Shown one piece after another: positions 1 through 5,357 of a stretch of 5,357 nucleotides of DNA (position 1 is the first letter of the stretch; each line of letters begins with the position of its first letter). Both the position numbers and the translations under genes were made by a program. The stretch lies in contig NZ_CAAFUQ010000088.1 in NCBI RefSeq assembly GCF_900766215.1, forward strand, positions 1 to 5,357. The letters are read 5' to 3'. Source of the stretch: an uncultured Finegoldia sp. (GTDB lineage Bacteria > Bacillota > Clostridia > Tissierellales > Peptoniphilaceae). The notes under the pieces are model-generated. The model made no database searches and was not told the DNA's origin. It saw nothing but the letters and a program-made list of their open reading frames with translations.

Positions 1-175
1 ACGCGTCACTTTTATTATCAACTTTTTTTATAAAGACATATTTTACTGGAAGTCTTGACCTTGTATACTTACTAGCTTTACCATTGTTGTGCATTTGGAT
101 TCTTTTTGAAAAATCATTAGTAATACCTGTATATAAGCTATTGTCAGCGCACTCTAAAATATATAAATAATACAT
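1..175 (-). CDS. GIY-YIG nuclease-family protein (YazA/YhbQ-like), partial
   Basis: Reading the minus strand from ATG at 175-173 gives 58 codons before the window edge; the C-terminus is missing. Near the N-terminus YLYILE and YTGITND match the two halves of the GIY-YIG core (YLY at residues 3-5, YTG at 15-17). They are followed by R25 and H29 in a KRIQMHNNGKASKYTR stretch, the usual RxxxH region with the catalytic-type arginine. This layout is typical of the small stand-alone YazA/YhbQ/UPF0213 family of about 80-100 residues, so roughly 25-40 residues probably lie outside. Family members are thought to be structure-specific DNA nucleases, but a physiological role is not firmly established. 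The start overlaps the recX stop by one base (TAATG), pointing to co-transcription and translational coupling with recX. Confidence 0.88.
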   Translation of the reverse strand, partial: MYYLYILECADNSLYTGITNDFSKRIQMHNNGKASKYTRSRLPVKYVFIKKVDNKSDA

Positions 176-792
176 TAAAACATACCACTTACTTGTTTTG
201 CGACATCATAATTGAAACCTTTTTGAAGCAAGAAAGTAATTATTTTGTTTTTTAATTCATATCCTTGATATTTTTCTTTCCAGATATTTATTTTAGTTTC
301 TACTGCCTCAGTCGCTTTATCAAACTCCATATTATATCCAAACACCTCATCTAAGTAATCTTGGTAGACTCTCTTGTCTATCCCTTTAAGGTAGAGGTCG
401 TTAATTATTCTTTTTTTACTGTAGTTTGTAAGATTAATTTTATCGTTAATGAATACTTTGGCATAGTTAACATCATCAATTAAATCTAGAGTTTTTAATT
501 TATCTAAGACATCTGCGATAATTTCATAGCTGAAATTTTTAGATTTCAGTTTTGTAACTACTTCTTTTTCGGTTCTTAATTTATAAGATAAAAAATTAAG
601 GCTGATTTCAAAAGCTTCACTAAATTTTGAAATTTCTAGAAGATTAGAATACAATTTTTCATCTATTATCATTTCATTTTGTATTTTCAACTTTTCAAAA
701 TCTCTATAACTTAATAAAAAAACTTCTTTTGTATCAGTCTCAATTATAAACTTATCTTTTTTATCATTGAACTCAATATGTTTAATTATCAT
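175..792 (-). CDS. recX: Regulatory protein RecX
   Basis: This 205-residue protein matches RecX, a cytoplasmic modulator that binds RecA filaments and usually inhibits recombinase and co-protease activity. After a variable N-terminal segment (about 1-58) come tandem three-helix repeats. Repeat one includes the family pattern FLSYKLRTEKEVVTKLKSK (67-85) and LIDDVNYA (104-111). Repeat two includes KKRIINDLYLKGI (126-138). A final repeat ends in LLQKGFNYDVAKQV (188-201). Length is in the normal RecX range. The ATG start has no good Shine-Dalgarno site: it lies one base after the stop of the upstream 31-residue ORF, so its translation is probably coupled to that ORF. Downstream, its stop overlaps the start of a GIY-YIG gene. 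recA is not in the window. I saw no LexA-type SOS box upstream, so SOS control is not supported here. Confidence 0.93.
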   Translation of the reverse strand: MIIKHIEFNDKKDKFIIETDTKEVFLLSYRDFEKLKIQNEMIIDEKLYSNLLEISKFSEAFEISLNFLSYKLRTEKEVVTKLKSKNFSYEIIADVLDKLKTLDLIDDVNYAKVFINDKINLTNYSKKRIINDLYLKGIDKRVYQDYLDEVFGYNMEFDKATEAVETKINIWKEKYQGYELKNKIITFLLQKGFNYDVAKQVSGMF

Positions 793-793
793 T

Positions 794-889
794 TTATTGC
801 ATATTCATAATTACATTTAGTATAAATGGAGCGACCATCATTGCCACTAGAATAATAGCTATAACTTGAGCTAATTTTTGTTTTTTCAT
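794..889 (-). CDS. 31-residue single-span membrane peptide (Prli42-like?)
   Basis: The ATG at 889-887 opens a 31-codon frame ending in TAA at 796-794. Its Shine-Dalgarno match AGAGGTG (902-896) sits six bases before the ATG, which supports genuine translation. The peptide starts with a basic MKKQK head and continues with one hydrophobic helix (about residues 6-28, LAQVIAIILVAMMVAPFI and on), then ends in NMQ. This predicts a single-pass membrane peptide with a cytoplasmic N-terminus. Size, basic head and single helix recall Prli42, the tiny membrane anchor of the stressosome in Listeria and other Firmicutes, but similarity at this length is weak and I offer that only as a possibility. It is the first gene of the leftward cluster, one base upstream of recX, and may mainly serve to deliver ribosomes to recX. 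It is too short for most gene callers. Confidence 0.68.
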   Translation of the reverse strand: MKKQKLAQVIAIILVAMMVAPFILNVIMNMQ

Positions 890-895
890 AAAATT

Positions 896-902
896 CACCT
901 CT
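896..902 (-). promoter_or_regulatory. Ribosome binding site of the 31-residue ORF
   Basis: AGAGGTG on the minus strand lies six bases before the ATG at 889. It is the only good Shine-Dalgarno site near the recX start, and it favours the small upstream ORF being the entry point for ribosomes into this cluster. Confidence 0.65.
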
Positions 903-907
903 ATGAT

Positions 908-913
908 ATTCTA
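908..913 (-). promoter_or_regulatory. Possible extended -10 promoter of the recX cluster
   Basis: On the minus strand, TGTTAGAAT gives an extended -10 (TGn) followed by TAGAAT, one mismatch from TATAAT. There is no convincing -35 at 16-18 bases. Transcription would start near 901, leaving a very short leader that begins at the Shine-Dalgarno site. That is tight, so the true promoter may lie elsewhere in the AT-rich gap. Confidence 0.33.
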
Positions 914-928
914 ACACAAAAACATATA

Positions 929-956
929 TTTGCATATTTTAAAATAATGCTATAAT
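929..956 (+). promoter_or_regulatory. Sigma-A-type promoter of the rightward operon
   Basis: A perfect TATAAT at 951-956 is preceded by TGC, making an extended -10 element (948-956). A weak -35 candidate, TTTGCA (929-934, four of six matches to TTGACA), lies 16 bases upstream. The start of transcription would fall near 962-964, just ahead of the GGAGGT site at 971. It is the only clear promoter for the five plus-strand genes, which have no room for others between them. Confidence 0.65.
935..946. repeat. 12-base perfect palindrome in the divergent promoter gap
   Basis: TATTTTAAAATA is a perfect palindrome placed within the -35/-10 spacer of the rightward promoter and upstream of the likely leftward one. 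It is flanked by GCAT (932-935) and ATGC (947-950), which are also inverted copies with slightly different symmetry. It could be an operator, but the region is so AT-rich that chance is a serious alternative. Confidence 0.3.
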
Positions 957-970
957 ATATTTATAAAAAT

Positions 971-976
971 GGAGGT
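971..976 (+). promoter_or_regulatory. Ribosome binding site that fixes the start at 981
   Basis: GGAGGT lies four bases before the ATG at 981. An in-frame ATG at 969-971 overlaps this site by one base and has no Shine-Dalgarno of its own, so the longer frame starting there should be rejected. Confidence 0.85.
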
Positions 977-980
977 AATT

Positions 981-1220
981 ATGGCTGATTTAAAATTTGA
1001 AATAATAGAAAGATTAGGAGTTTTATCAACTAAGGCAAATAATTGGAACAAGGAATTAAATATTGTAAAATGGTCTGATTATGATGCAAAATACGATATT
1101 AGAGAGTGGAATCCAGATCATACAAGAATGAGTAAAGGTCTTACATTTACTGAAGAAGAGCTTAGAGTTTTACATGCTTTAATAGAAGATGAATTAAATC
1201 AATTAGATTCAGAAAAGTAG
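981..1220 (+). CDS. PC4/YdbC-family ssDNA-binding protein
   Basis: The 79-residue product starting MADLKFEIIERLGVLS resembles the YdbC family of Firmicutes, a bacterial branch of the PC4 transcription coactivator fold (PF02229). In that family strands pack into a dimeric groove that binds single-stranded DNA. Visible family features are the N-terminal strand pair FEIIERLGVLS (6-16), the strand KELNIVKWSD (24-33), KYDIREWNPDH (37-47) and the acidic amphipathic C-terminal helix (56-79). Its length equals the family norm. The start at 981 is chosen over an in-frame ATG at 969 because the GGAGGT site occupies 971-976. It is the first gene of the rightward operon, nine bases before the TTG start of a SbcD-like nuclease. 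A role in handling ssDNA in repair or transcription is inferred from fold and context. Confidence 0.87.
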   Translation: MADLKFEIIERLGVLSTKANNWNKELNIVKWSDYDAKYDIREWNPDHTRMSKGLTFTEEELRVLHALIEDELNQLDSEK

Positions 1221-1228
1221 GATATATT

Positions 1229-2305
1229 TTGAAATTCATACATTCAGCTGATTTTCACTTAGGCATGAAATTTGAAAAATCTGCAATTCCACAATCAATG
1301 TCTAAAATTAGAAGACAAAGAATATGGTCATCTGTTGAAAGATTAATTAAATATAGCATTGATGAAAATGTCGATTATATTTTTTTGTCGGGAGATTTGT
1401 ATAATTTGGAAAATTTCAGTCTAAGTGATATGAATCGATTAATTGATTTATTTTCTAGGACAAATTCTCAAATTTGTGTTATAGGTGGCAATCATGATCC
1501 CATATATAAAGATAATTTATGGGATATGGCAAATGCTAGTGAGAATCTTAATGTATTCAGAAAGGATACTCTTGAAAAAATAGAATTTGATGACACTGAT
1601 GTTTATGGGATAAGTTACAATAAAAACAACTACGATTTTATAAACATTTTTGATGATTTAAAACTGGACAAGTTAAAAACTAATGTTTTAATGATTCATT
1701 CTGATTTATTAAATGATAACAATTGTTATATGTTTTTTGATCAAGATAAAGTAAATAATTTGGGTTTTGATTATGTGGCTTTAGGCCATATACATAAACC
1801 GACTATTTTTAATGATAAATTTGTGTATCCAGGTTCTATTGAACCATTGAGTTTTAAAGAAAAAGGGATGCACGGTGCTGTTATTGGAAGTATAGTTGAT
1901 AATAGACTTGACATCGATTTTTTAGATTGTTCAGAATCAAACTTCAATGAATTTGACTATAATATATCAGATAAATTTAGTTATTACGATTTAGTGGGTT
2001 CATTGTCTAAATGTTTAGTTGAAGATAAGAAAAATTATATTAGAATTAATTTAAAGGGACAATTAGAAGAAGGATTTGATCTAGATATAGATTCTTTACA
2101 AGAAAGTTTAAAAAAATATTGCGAATATGTAGAAATAATTGATAACACAGAATCTAATATAAATTTGGATAAAATTTATGAATTTAACAGAAATAATGTG
2201 TTGGGTTATTTTATTGAGGAAACAAAAAACTTGGATAAAGAAGATCCTGTGGTTAAAAGAGCAATTAATTTAGGAATTAAGTCCTTAATGGAGAATAATT
2301 TATGA
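1229..2305 (+). CDS. YhaO/SbcD-like metallophosphoesterase (DNA repair exonuclease subunit)
   Basis: This 358-residue protein is a Mre11/SbcD-type calcineurin-like phosphoesterase and the likely nuclease partner of the ATPase encoded next. All metal-binding motifs are present in order: SADFH (D8, H10), SGDLY (D56), GGNHDP (N88, H89), MIHSD (H157) and GHIHK (H187, H189), followed by YPGSIEP (200-206), a common SbcD/Mre11 signature. Residues from about 240 form the C-terminal capping/partner-binding region, which is poorly conserved. The length is near YhaO and SbcD proteins. Translation starts at a TTG (1229-1231): MKFIHSADFH aligns with the family N-terminus and there is no usable ATG. A TAGGAT site overlapping the upstream stop provides the Shine-Dalgarno. 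Its stop overlaps the next start as ATGA, indicating coupled synthesis of two subunits. I prefer YhaO over classical SbcD because the partner is YhaN-like. Confidence 0.9.
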   Translation: MKFIHSADFHLGMKFEKSAIPQSMSKIRRQRIWSSVERLIKYSIDENVDYIFLSGDLYNLENFSLSDMNRLIDLFSRTNSQICVIGGNHDPIYKDNLWDMANASENLNVFRKDTLEKIEFDDTDVYGISYNKNNYDFINIFDDLKLDKLKTNVLMIHSDLLNDNNCYMFFDQDKVNNLGFDYVALGHIHKPTIFNDKFVYPGSIEPLSFKEKGMHGAVIGSIVDNRLDIDFLDCSESNFNEFDYNISDKFSYYDLVGSLSKCLVEDKKNYIRINLKGQLEEGFDLDIDSLQESLKKYCEYVEIIDNTESNINLDKIYEFNRNNVLGYFIEETKNLDKEDPVVKRAINLGIKSLMENNL

Positions 2306-4554
2306 AAATTATTAGATTAGATTTGATATCATTTGGCAGATTTAATAATTACACAATAGAATTTGGAGACAAATTTAATCTAATTTATGGGTTAAATGAG
2401 TCAGGGAAGACCACTATATCCAAATTTATAGAAGGTGTATTTTATGGATTTATTAAACCTTATTTAAAGAGAACTGTATATACTGAAGACTACGAAAAAT
2501 ATCGCCCTTGGAATAGCGAAAACTATGAGGGTAGTATTTTAGTGGAGAAAGATAACAAGAGATATGTGATTTATCGTAATTTCAAAGAAAAATATTTTAA
2601 TATTTTCAATGAAACTACTGGTAATAACGAAACTGATCTAGATGGTTTTAATCAAGATAATTTATCATTTCCTGGTGAATACTTTTTTAAAATGCCTTTA
2701 GATATCTTCAAATCAACTATTTTTTCTAATTTGAAAGAATTAGATGCAGAAAATAAGAATGTAAGTTCTATTGTTGATATGCTATTGAATTCATCAGATA
2801 ACAATAATGATTCTGTTTCATTTAAAAAAGCTCTAGATAATCTGGAAAAGATGAAATCAAATATTGGCACTAAACAATCTAAGGCGAAACCTTTGGGTAG
2901 TTTATATCAAAAAAAGTTTGATTTAGAAGATGAAATCAAAAATATTAATAAAGAGAAAAAAGAATATGAAGATAGTTTAAATAAGTTAAATGAGTACAAG
3001 CTTAGACACGAGACTTTGCTTTTAAACAAAGAAAAATTAGTTAATTTGCACAAGAAGAACGATATAGAAAAAATAGAAGATGCAAAAAACTATAAAATGC
3101 AGATTTTAAAAGAAAAAGCAAGTTTATTAGACAGAGTATCAAAGATTAAATACATCAATGACATTGACGAAGATGATGTAAATAGTTTGGAATATCAAAA
3201 TAAATTATTAAACGACAATAGAATTACATTTAATGAGTTATCGAAGCAAAAGAAATTATTAAGTAAGGATTACTACCAATTAAAAGCAAAACTTAGTAAT
3301 TATGAAACTATAAGAGATTATATTGATGAAATTACTAATTTAATTGAAAAATTAAATGGAATTTCTAAATTAAAAATAAAATTATCTATTATTGGAGTTA
3401 TAGTTACATTAATTATTGCCGGGATGATTTATATGATGGGGTATACAAAAGAAATAGTAATTGCTCCTGTATTATTTGTACTCTATTATATTTTAGTTGT
3501 TATATCGAACAAATTTCAGAGATTATCATACAATCGTCAATTAAATAAGATTGTGAAAAAGATTAATCAAATTACTAATATGAGTTATAAAAATTACAAT
3601 GAAGTAATTAATGACTTTAGATATGACTCAAATATGGATAAAAGCATTGATTATTTGGGCAAACTTGAGGGACAACTTCAAGATATTGATTCAAAATTGG
3701 ATTCAATTATAAATGAAGATGAAAGTTCTAAGTCTAAGATTAACAATATTTTATCATCATCAAGAAATTTGAAGAACATAGATGTTGAAGATTATAGAAG
3801 AAAAAAAATAGAGTATAACCAATTGATGGATAGAATTTCTGATAAAGATGATCAACTTCAAAAGATATCATCTGAATATGATTTTAGTATTTTATTAGAA
3901 AATATTAATTCAGATTCAATAAAACTTGAGGATAATGATATAAAAGATATCAACTTACTTAATAAAGAAATTGATAAATCTATTGAAGAAAATGCGAAAT
4001 TATTTGAAAGGACTAAAATACTTGAAAAATCTGTAAATCTTCTATTGGAAAAAGAAGAAAGATTAGCAGATATCAATGAGAATATTCAAAAGTATGAAAA
4101 TGAATATACATCTATAGAATTAGCTATGGATTTGATCAATAAAAGTATAAATAAATTACACAAAAATTTTATCCCTAGAATTAACAAGAAAGTTTCAGAA
4201 ATGGTGGCTTATTCAACTAAAGATAAGGACAAATTTAGGGTTGATGAAAATTTAGATGTCAGTATTTATGATGGAGTAAAATTTTATGAACAAAAACATT
4301 TAAGTTCTGGAACATTTGACTTGCTTTCTGTTTTTATTAGAATAAGTGTTCTTGAAGAATTAATGGGTCTTGATTATTTGATGATACTAGATGATTGTTT
4401 TGTCCAATTAGATGATGTAAGATATAAGAAATGTCTAGATTTGTTATTTAAAATTTCAAATAATAATCAAATAATACTTTTTTCTTGCCAAAACAGAGAT
4501 GAGCAATTGTTAAATGAACTAGACATAATATATAAGAAAATTGAGTTAAAGTAA
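2302..4554 (+). CDS. YhaN/SbcC/Rad50-like ABC-type ATPase with mid-coil membrane hairpin
   Basis: This 750-residue protein has the split-ATPase layout of SMC/Rad50 proteins. The N-terminal lobe carries Walker A GLNESGKT (30-37) and the YhaN/AAA_27-like stretch YRPWNSENYEGSILVE (about 67-82). The C-terminal lobe carries the signature LSSGTFDLL (667-675), Walker B YLMILDD (692-698) and D-loop VQLDD (701-705). Long Lys/Glu/Asn-rich coiled coils fill roughly 195-355 and 405-625. Between them lie two hydrophobic helices (about 361-380 and 385-401) in place of a CxxC zinc hook; there is no cysteine before residue 699. It is shorter than B. subtilis YhaN or SbcC as I remember them. The post-Walker B motif is LFSCQ, with Gln730 where a histidine is usual. 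GGAG at 2290-2293 and the ATGA overlap with the nuclease gene support a two-subunit, probably membrane-tethered complex. Confidence 0.88.
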   Translation: MKIIRLDLISFGRFNNYTIEFGDKFNLIYGLNESGKTTISKFIEGVFYGFIKPYLKRTVYTEDYEKYRPWNSENYEGSILVEKDNKRYVIYRNFKEKYFNIFNETTGNNETDLDGFNQDNLSFPGEYFFKMPLDIFKSTIFSNLKELDAENKNVSSIVDMLLNSSDNNNDSVSFKKALDNLEKMKSNIGTKQSKAKPLGSLYQKKFDLEDEIKNINKEKKEYEDSLNKLNEYKLRHETLLLNKEKLVNLHKKNDIEKIEDAKNYKMQILKEKASLLDRVSKIKYINDIDEDDVNSLEYQNKLLNDNRITFNELSKQKKLLSKDYYQLKAKLSNYETIRDYIDEITNLIEKLNGISKLKIKLSIIGVIVTLIIAGMIYMMGYTKEIVIAPVLFVLYYILVVISNKFQRLSYNRQLNKIVKKINQITNMSYKNYNEVINDFRYDSNMDKSIDYLGKLEGQLQDIDSKLDSIINEDESSKSKINNILSSSRNLKNIDVEDYRRKKIEYNQLMDRISDKDDQLQKISSEYDFSILLENINSDSIKLEDNDIKDINLLNKEIDKSIEENAKLFERTKILEKSVNLLLEKEERLADINENIQKYENEYTSIELAMDLINKSINKLHKNFIPRINKKVSEMVAYSTKDKDKFRVDENLDVSIYDGVKFYEQKHLSSGTFDLLSVFIRISVLEELMGLDYLMILDDCFVQLDDVRYKKCLDLLFKISNNNQIILFSCQNRDEQLLNELDIIYKKIELK
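3382..3504 (+). other. Two predicted transmembrane helices inside the ATPase
   Basis: Codons 361-401 of the ATPase encode LSIIGVIVTLIIAGMIYMMG, a short polar turn (YTKE), then IVIAPVLFVLYYILVVI. Lysine-rich segments flank both sides (KLKIK before, SNKFQR after), as expected for a hairpin with both ends cytoplasmic. It sits almost exactly mid-protein, at the tip of the coiled coil where Rad50 and SbcC carry the zinc hook. Confidence 0.82.
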
Positions 4555-4556
4555 TT

Positions 4557-5237
4557 ATGATATATGCGATAGGTGATTTACATCTGGATTATACAAAAGA
4601 AAAATCGATGGATGTGTTCGGTGATAATTGGGATAATTATGAAGAAAAGATATTTCATAATCTAGAAAAATTAGATGATGAAGATATTATACTTATACCA
4701 GGAGATATTTCCTGGGCAATGCAACTAGATGATGCTTTTGTAGATTTGAAAAGAATCGATAAGAGTCCAGGTAGAAAGATTCTAACTAGAGGTAACCATG
4801 ATTATTGGTGGTCTGGAATAAGTAAACTAAGAAAATTAGAATTAGAATCTATTAATTTTATTCAAAATGATTCACTAGATTTAGGAGATATCAATATATG
4901 TGGATCACGCGGGTGGCTTGATCCAACTAGCAAAGAAGCTACAGAGAAAGATGTAAAAATTTTTCAAAGAGAAATTTTAAGAGTTAATATGAGTTTGGAA
5001 AGCGTCCGAAATAACAATGATATTATTATGATGCTTCATTATCCACCTTTTGATATTAATAAACAACCTAATGAGATATTTAATTGTTTAAAAAATTATA
5101 ATGTTACACATTTAATATATGGACATTTGCATGGATATGGACATCTAAATGTAGTAGAAGGAATAATAGATGGAATAAATGTACATTGTGTGTCTTCGGA
5201 TTATATAGATTTTAAAGTTAAGAAAATTAGGGGATAA
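4557..5237 (+). CDS. COG1768-type metallophosphoesterase
   Basis: A 226-residue single-domain calcineurin-like phosphoesterase. Metal-site motifs are complete: GDLHL (D7, H9), PGDISWAM (D50), TRGNHDYWW (N80, H81), LHYPP (H161) and GHLHG (H190, H192). The combination of DVFGDNWDNY (19-28), GDISWAM, NHDYWW, GSRGW (116-120) and LHYPP is what I associate with COG1768 'predicted phosphohydrolase', usually about 225-235 residues, so the protein looks full length. The substrate of that family is not known to me; a phosphomonoester, phosphodiester or nucleotide is possible. It starts two bases after the ATPase stop, with no strong Shine-Dalgarno site, so it is probably translated by coupling. It is not a duplicate of the SbcD-like gene: it lacks the YPGS motif and the C-terminal extension. 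Confidence 0.88.
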   Translation: MIYAIGDLHLDYTKEKSMDVFGDNWDNYEEKIFHNLEKLDDEDIILIPGDISWAMQLDDAFVDLKRIDKSPGRKILTRGNHDYWWSGISKLRKLELESINFIQNDSLDLGDINICGSRGWLDPTSKEATEKDVKIFQREILRVNMSLESVRNNNDIIMMLHYPPFDINKQPNEIFNCLKNYNVTHLIYGHLHGYGHLNVVEGIIDGINVHCVSSDYIDFKVKKIRG

Positions 5238-5238
5238 T

Positions 5239-5357
5239 ATGGAAAAAGAATTAGAATGTAAGGTATTTACAGATGATTTTAATGGTTTGATGGATAAGGC
5301 TATTGAAATGGGGGCTAAAATGATAGCTCATGAAATTCAAGAAAATATTTTAATTGA
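5239..5357 (+). CDS. CYTH-domain protein (class IV adenylate cyclase CyaB-like), partial
   Basis: The ATG at 5239 opens 39 codons before the right edge. The N-terminus MEKELECKV contains the ExExK metal/triphosphate-binding signature of the CYTH superfamily (E4, E6, K8). Residues 14-38 (FNGLMDKAIEMGAKMI, then AHEIQENIL) match the usual helix and 'GA...QENxyxD' strand of CyaB/thiamine-triphosphatase-like tunnel enzymes. Such proteins act on nucleoside triphosphates, thiamine triphosphate or inorganic triphosphate, so the exact reaction is open, and only the first fifth or so of the protein is visible. AGGGGA (5229-5234) is a good Shine-Dalgarno site overlapping the end of the phosphoesterase gene. 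The ATG begins one base after that gene's stop, so it belongs to the same operon. Confidence 0.75.
   Translation, partial: MEKELECKVFTDDFNGLMDKAIEMGAKMIAHEIQENILI

Noticed and set aside
932..950. Rho-independent terminator formed by GCAT...ATGC with the TTTTAAAA centre
   Set aside because: The stem has no GC-rich core and no following T-run in a useful orientation, and it lies within a promoter rather than after a gene.
929..956. SOS (LexA/DinR) operator upstream of the repair genes
   Set aside because: I looked for a GAAC-N4-GTTC core in the divergent gap because of the repair context and found none.
969..980. Upstream ATG at 969 as start of the PC4/YdbC gene
   Set aside because: The ATG at 969 overlaps the GGAGGT ribosome site that serves the ATG at 981, and family members begin MADxKFE as from 981.
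2652..2870. 72-codon minus-strand frame inside the ATPase gene
   Set aside because: It lies antisense to a well-supported coding region, has no family resemblance and shows low-complexity Ser/Leu/Phe composition typical of the reverse of AT-rich coding DNA.
3858..4076. 72-codon minus-strand frame inside the ATPase gene
   Set aside because: It is the antisense of Lys/Glu/Asp-rich coiled-coil codons, which gives Ser/Leu/Phe-rich nonsense, and no recognisable motif is present.
1229..4554. Classical SbcC/SbcD pair
   Set aside because: The ATPase has no CxxC hook, is shorter than SbcC, and has the YhaN/AAA_27-type N-terminus and LDD Walker B, so YhaO/YhaN-like is the better label.
1..5357. Mobile element, phage or CRISPR signs
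   Set aside because: There is no transposase or integrase, no direct or terminal repeats, and base and codon usage look uniform across the genes.

Overview
The window is visibly AT-rich, its intergenic DNA is very short, and its genes overlap or nearly touch. Its Shine-Dalgarno sites are of the GGAGG type, and the gene families are typical of low-GC Firmicutes: a YdbC-type PC4 protein, a YhaO/YhaN-like nuclease/ATPase pair, a COG1768-type phosphoesterase and a YazA-type GIY-YIG protein. I infer an anaerobic low-GC Firmicute, possibly a clostridium or a Tissierellia/Peptoniphilaceae relative. The genus cannot be fixed from the sequence alone.

Two gene clusters diverge from a gap of about 90 bases (890-980). 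The minus-strand cluster runs leftward. It starts with a 31-residue single-span membrane peptide (794-889), followed after one base by recX (175-792), and then by a GIY-YIG nuclease-family protein whose ATG overlaps the recX stop by one base and which runs off the left edge (1-175). The plus-strand cluster runs rightward: a PC4/YdbC-type single-stranded-DNA-binding protein (981-1220), a YhaO/SbcD-like Mre11-type nuclease with a TTG start (1229-2305), a YhaN/SbcC-like ABC-type ATPase (2302-4554, overlapping its neighbour by four bases), a second small metallophosphoesterase of the COG1768 type (4557-5237), and the start of a CYTH-domain (CyaB-like) protein cut by the right edge (5239-5357). No terminator, RNA gene, mobile element or CRISPR array was seen.

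Taken together this is a back-to-back DNA-metabolism locus. On one side are RecX (a RecA modulator) and a GIY-YIG protein. On the other are a ssDNA binder and a two-subunit nuclease/ATPase machine related to Mre11-Rad50/SbcCD. The most unusual feature is in the ATPase. It lacks the cysteine zinc hook and instead carries a clear two-helix hydrophobic hairpin in the middle of its coiled coil (residues about 361-401), which suggests a membrane-tethered Rad50-like complex. The ATPase also shows a glutamine where ABC/Rad50 proteins usually carry the H-loop histidine. The neighbouring second phosphoesterase and CYTH protein may be functionally linked or may simply share the transcript.
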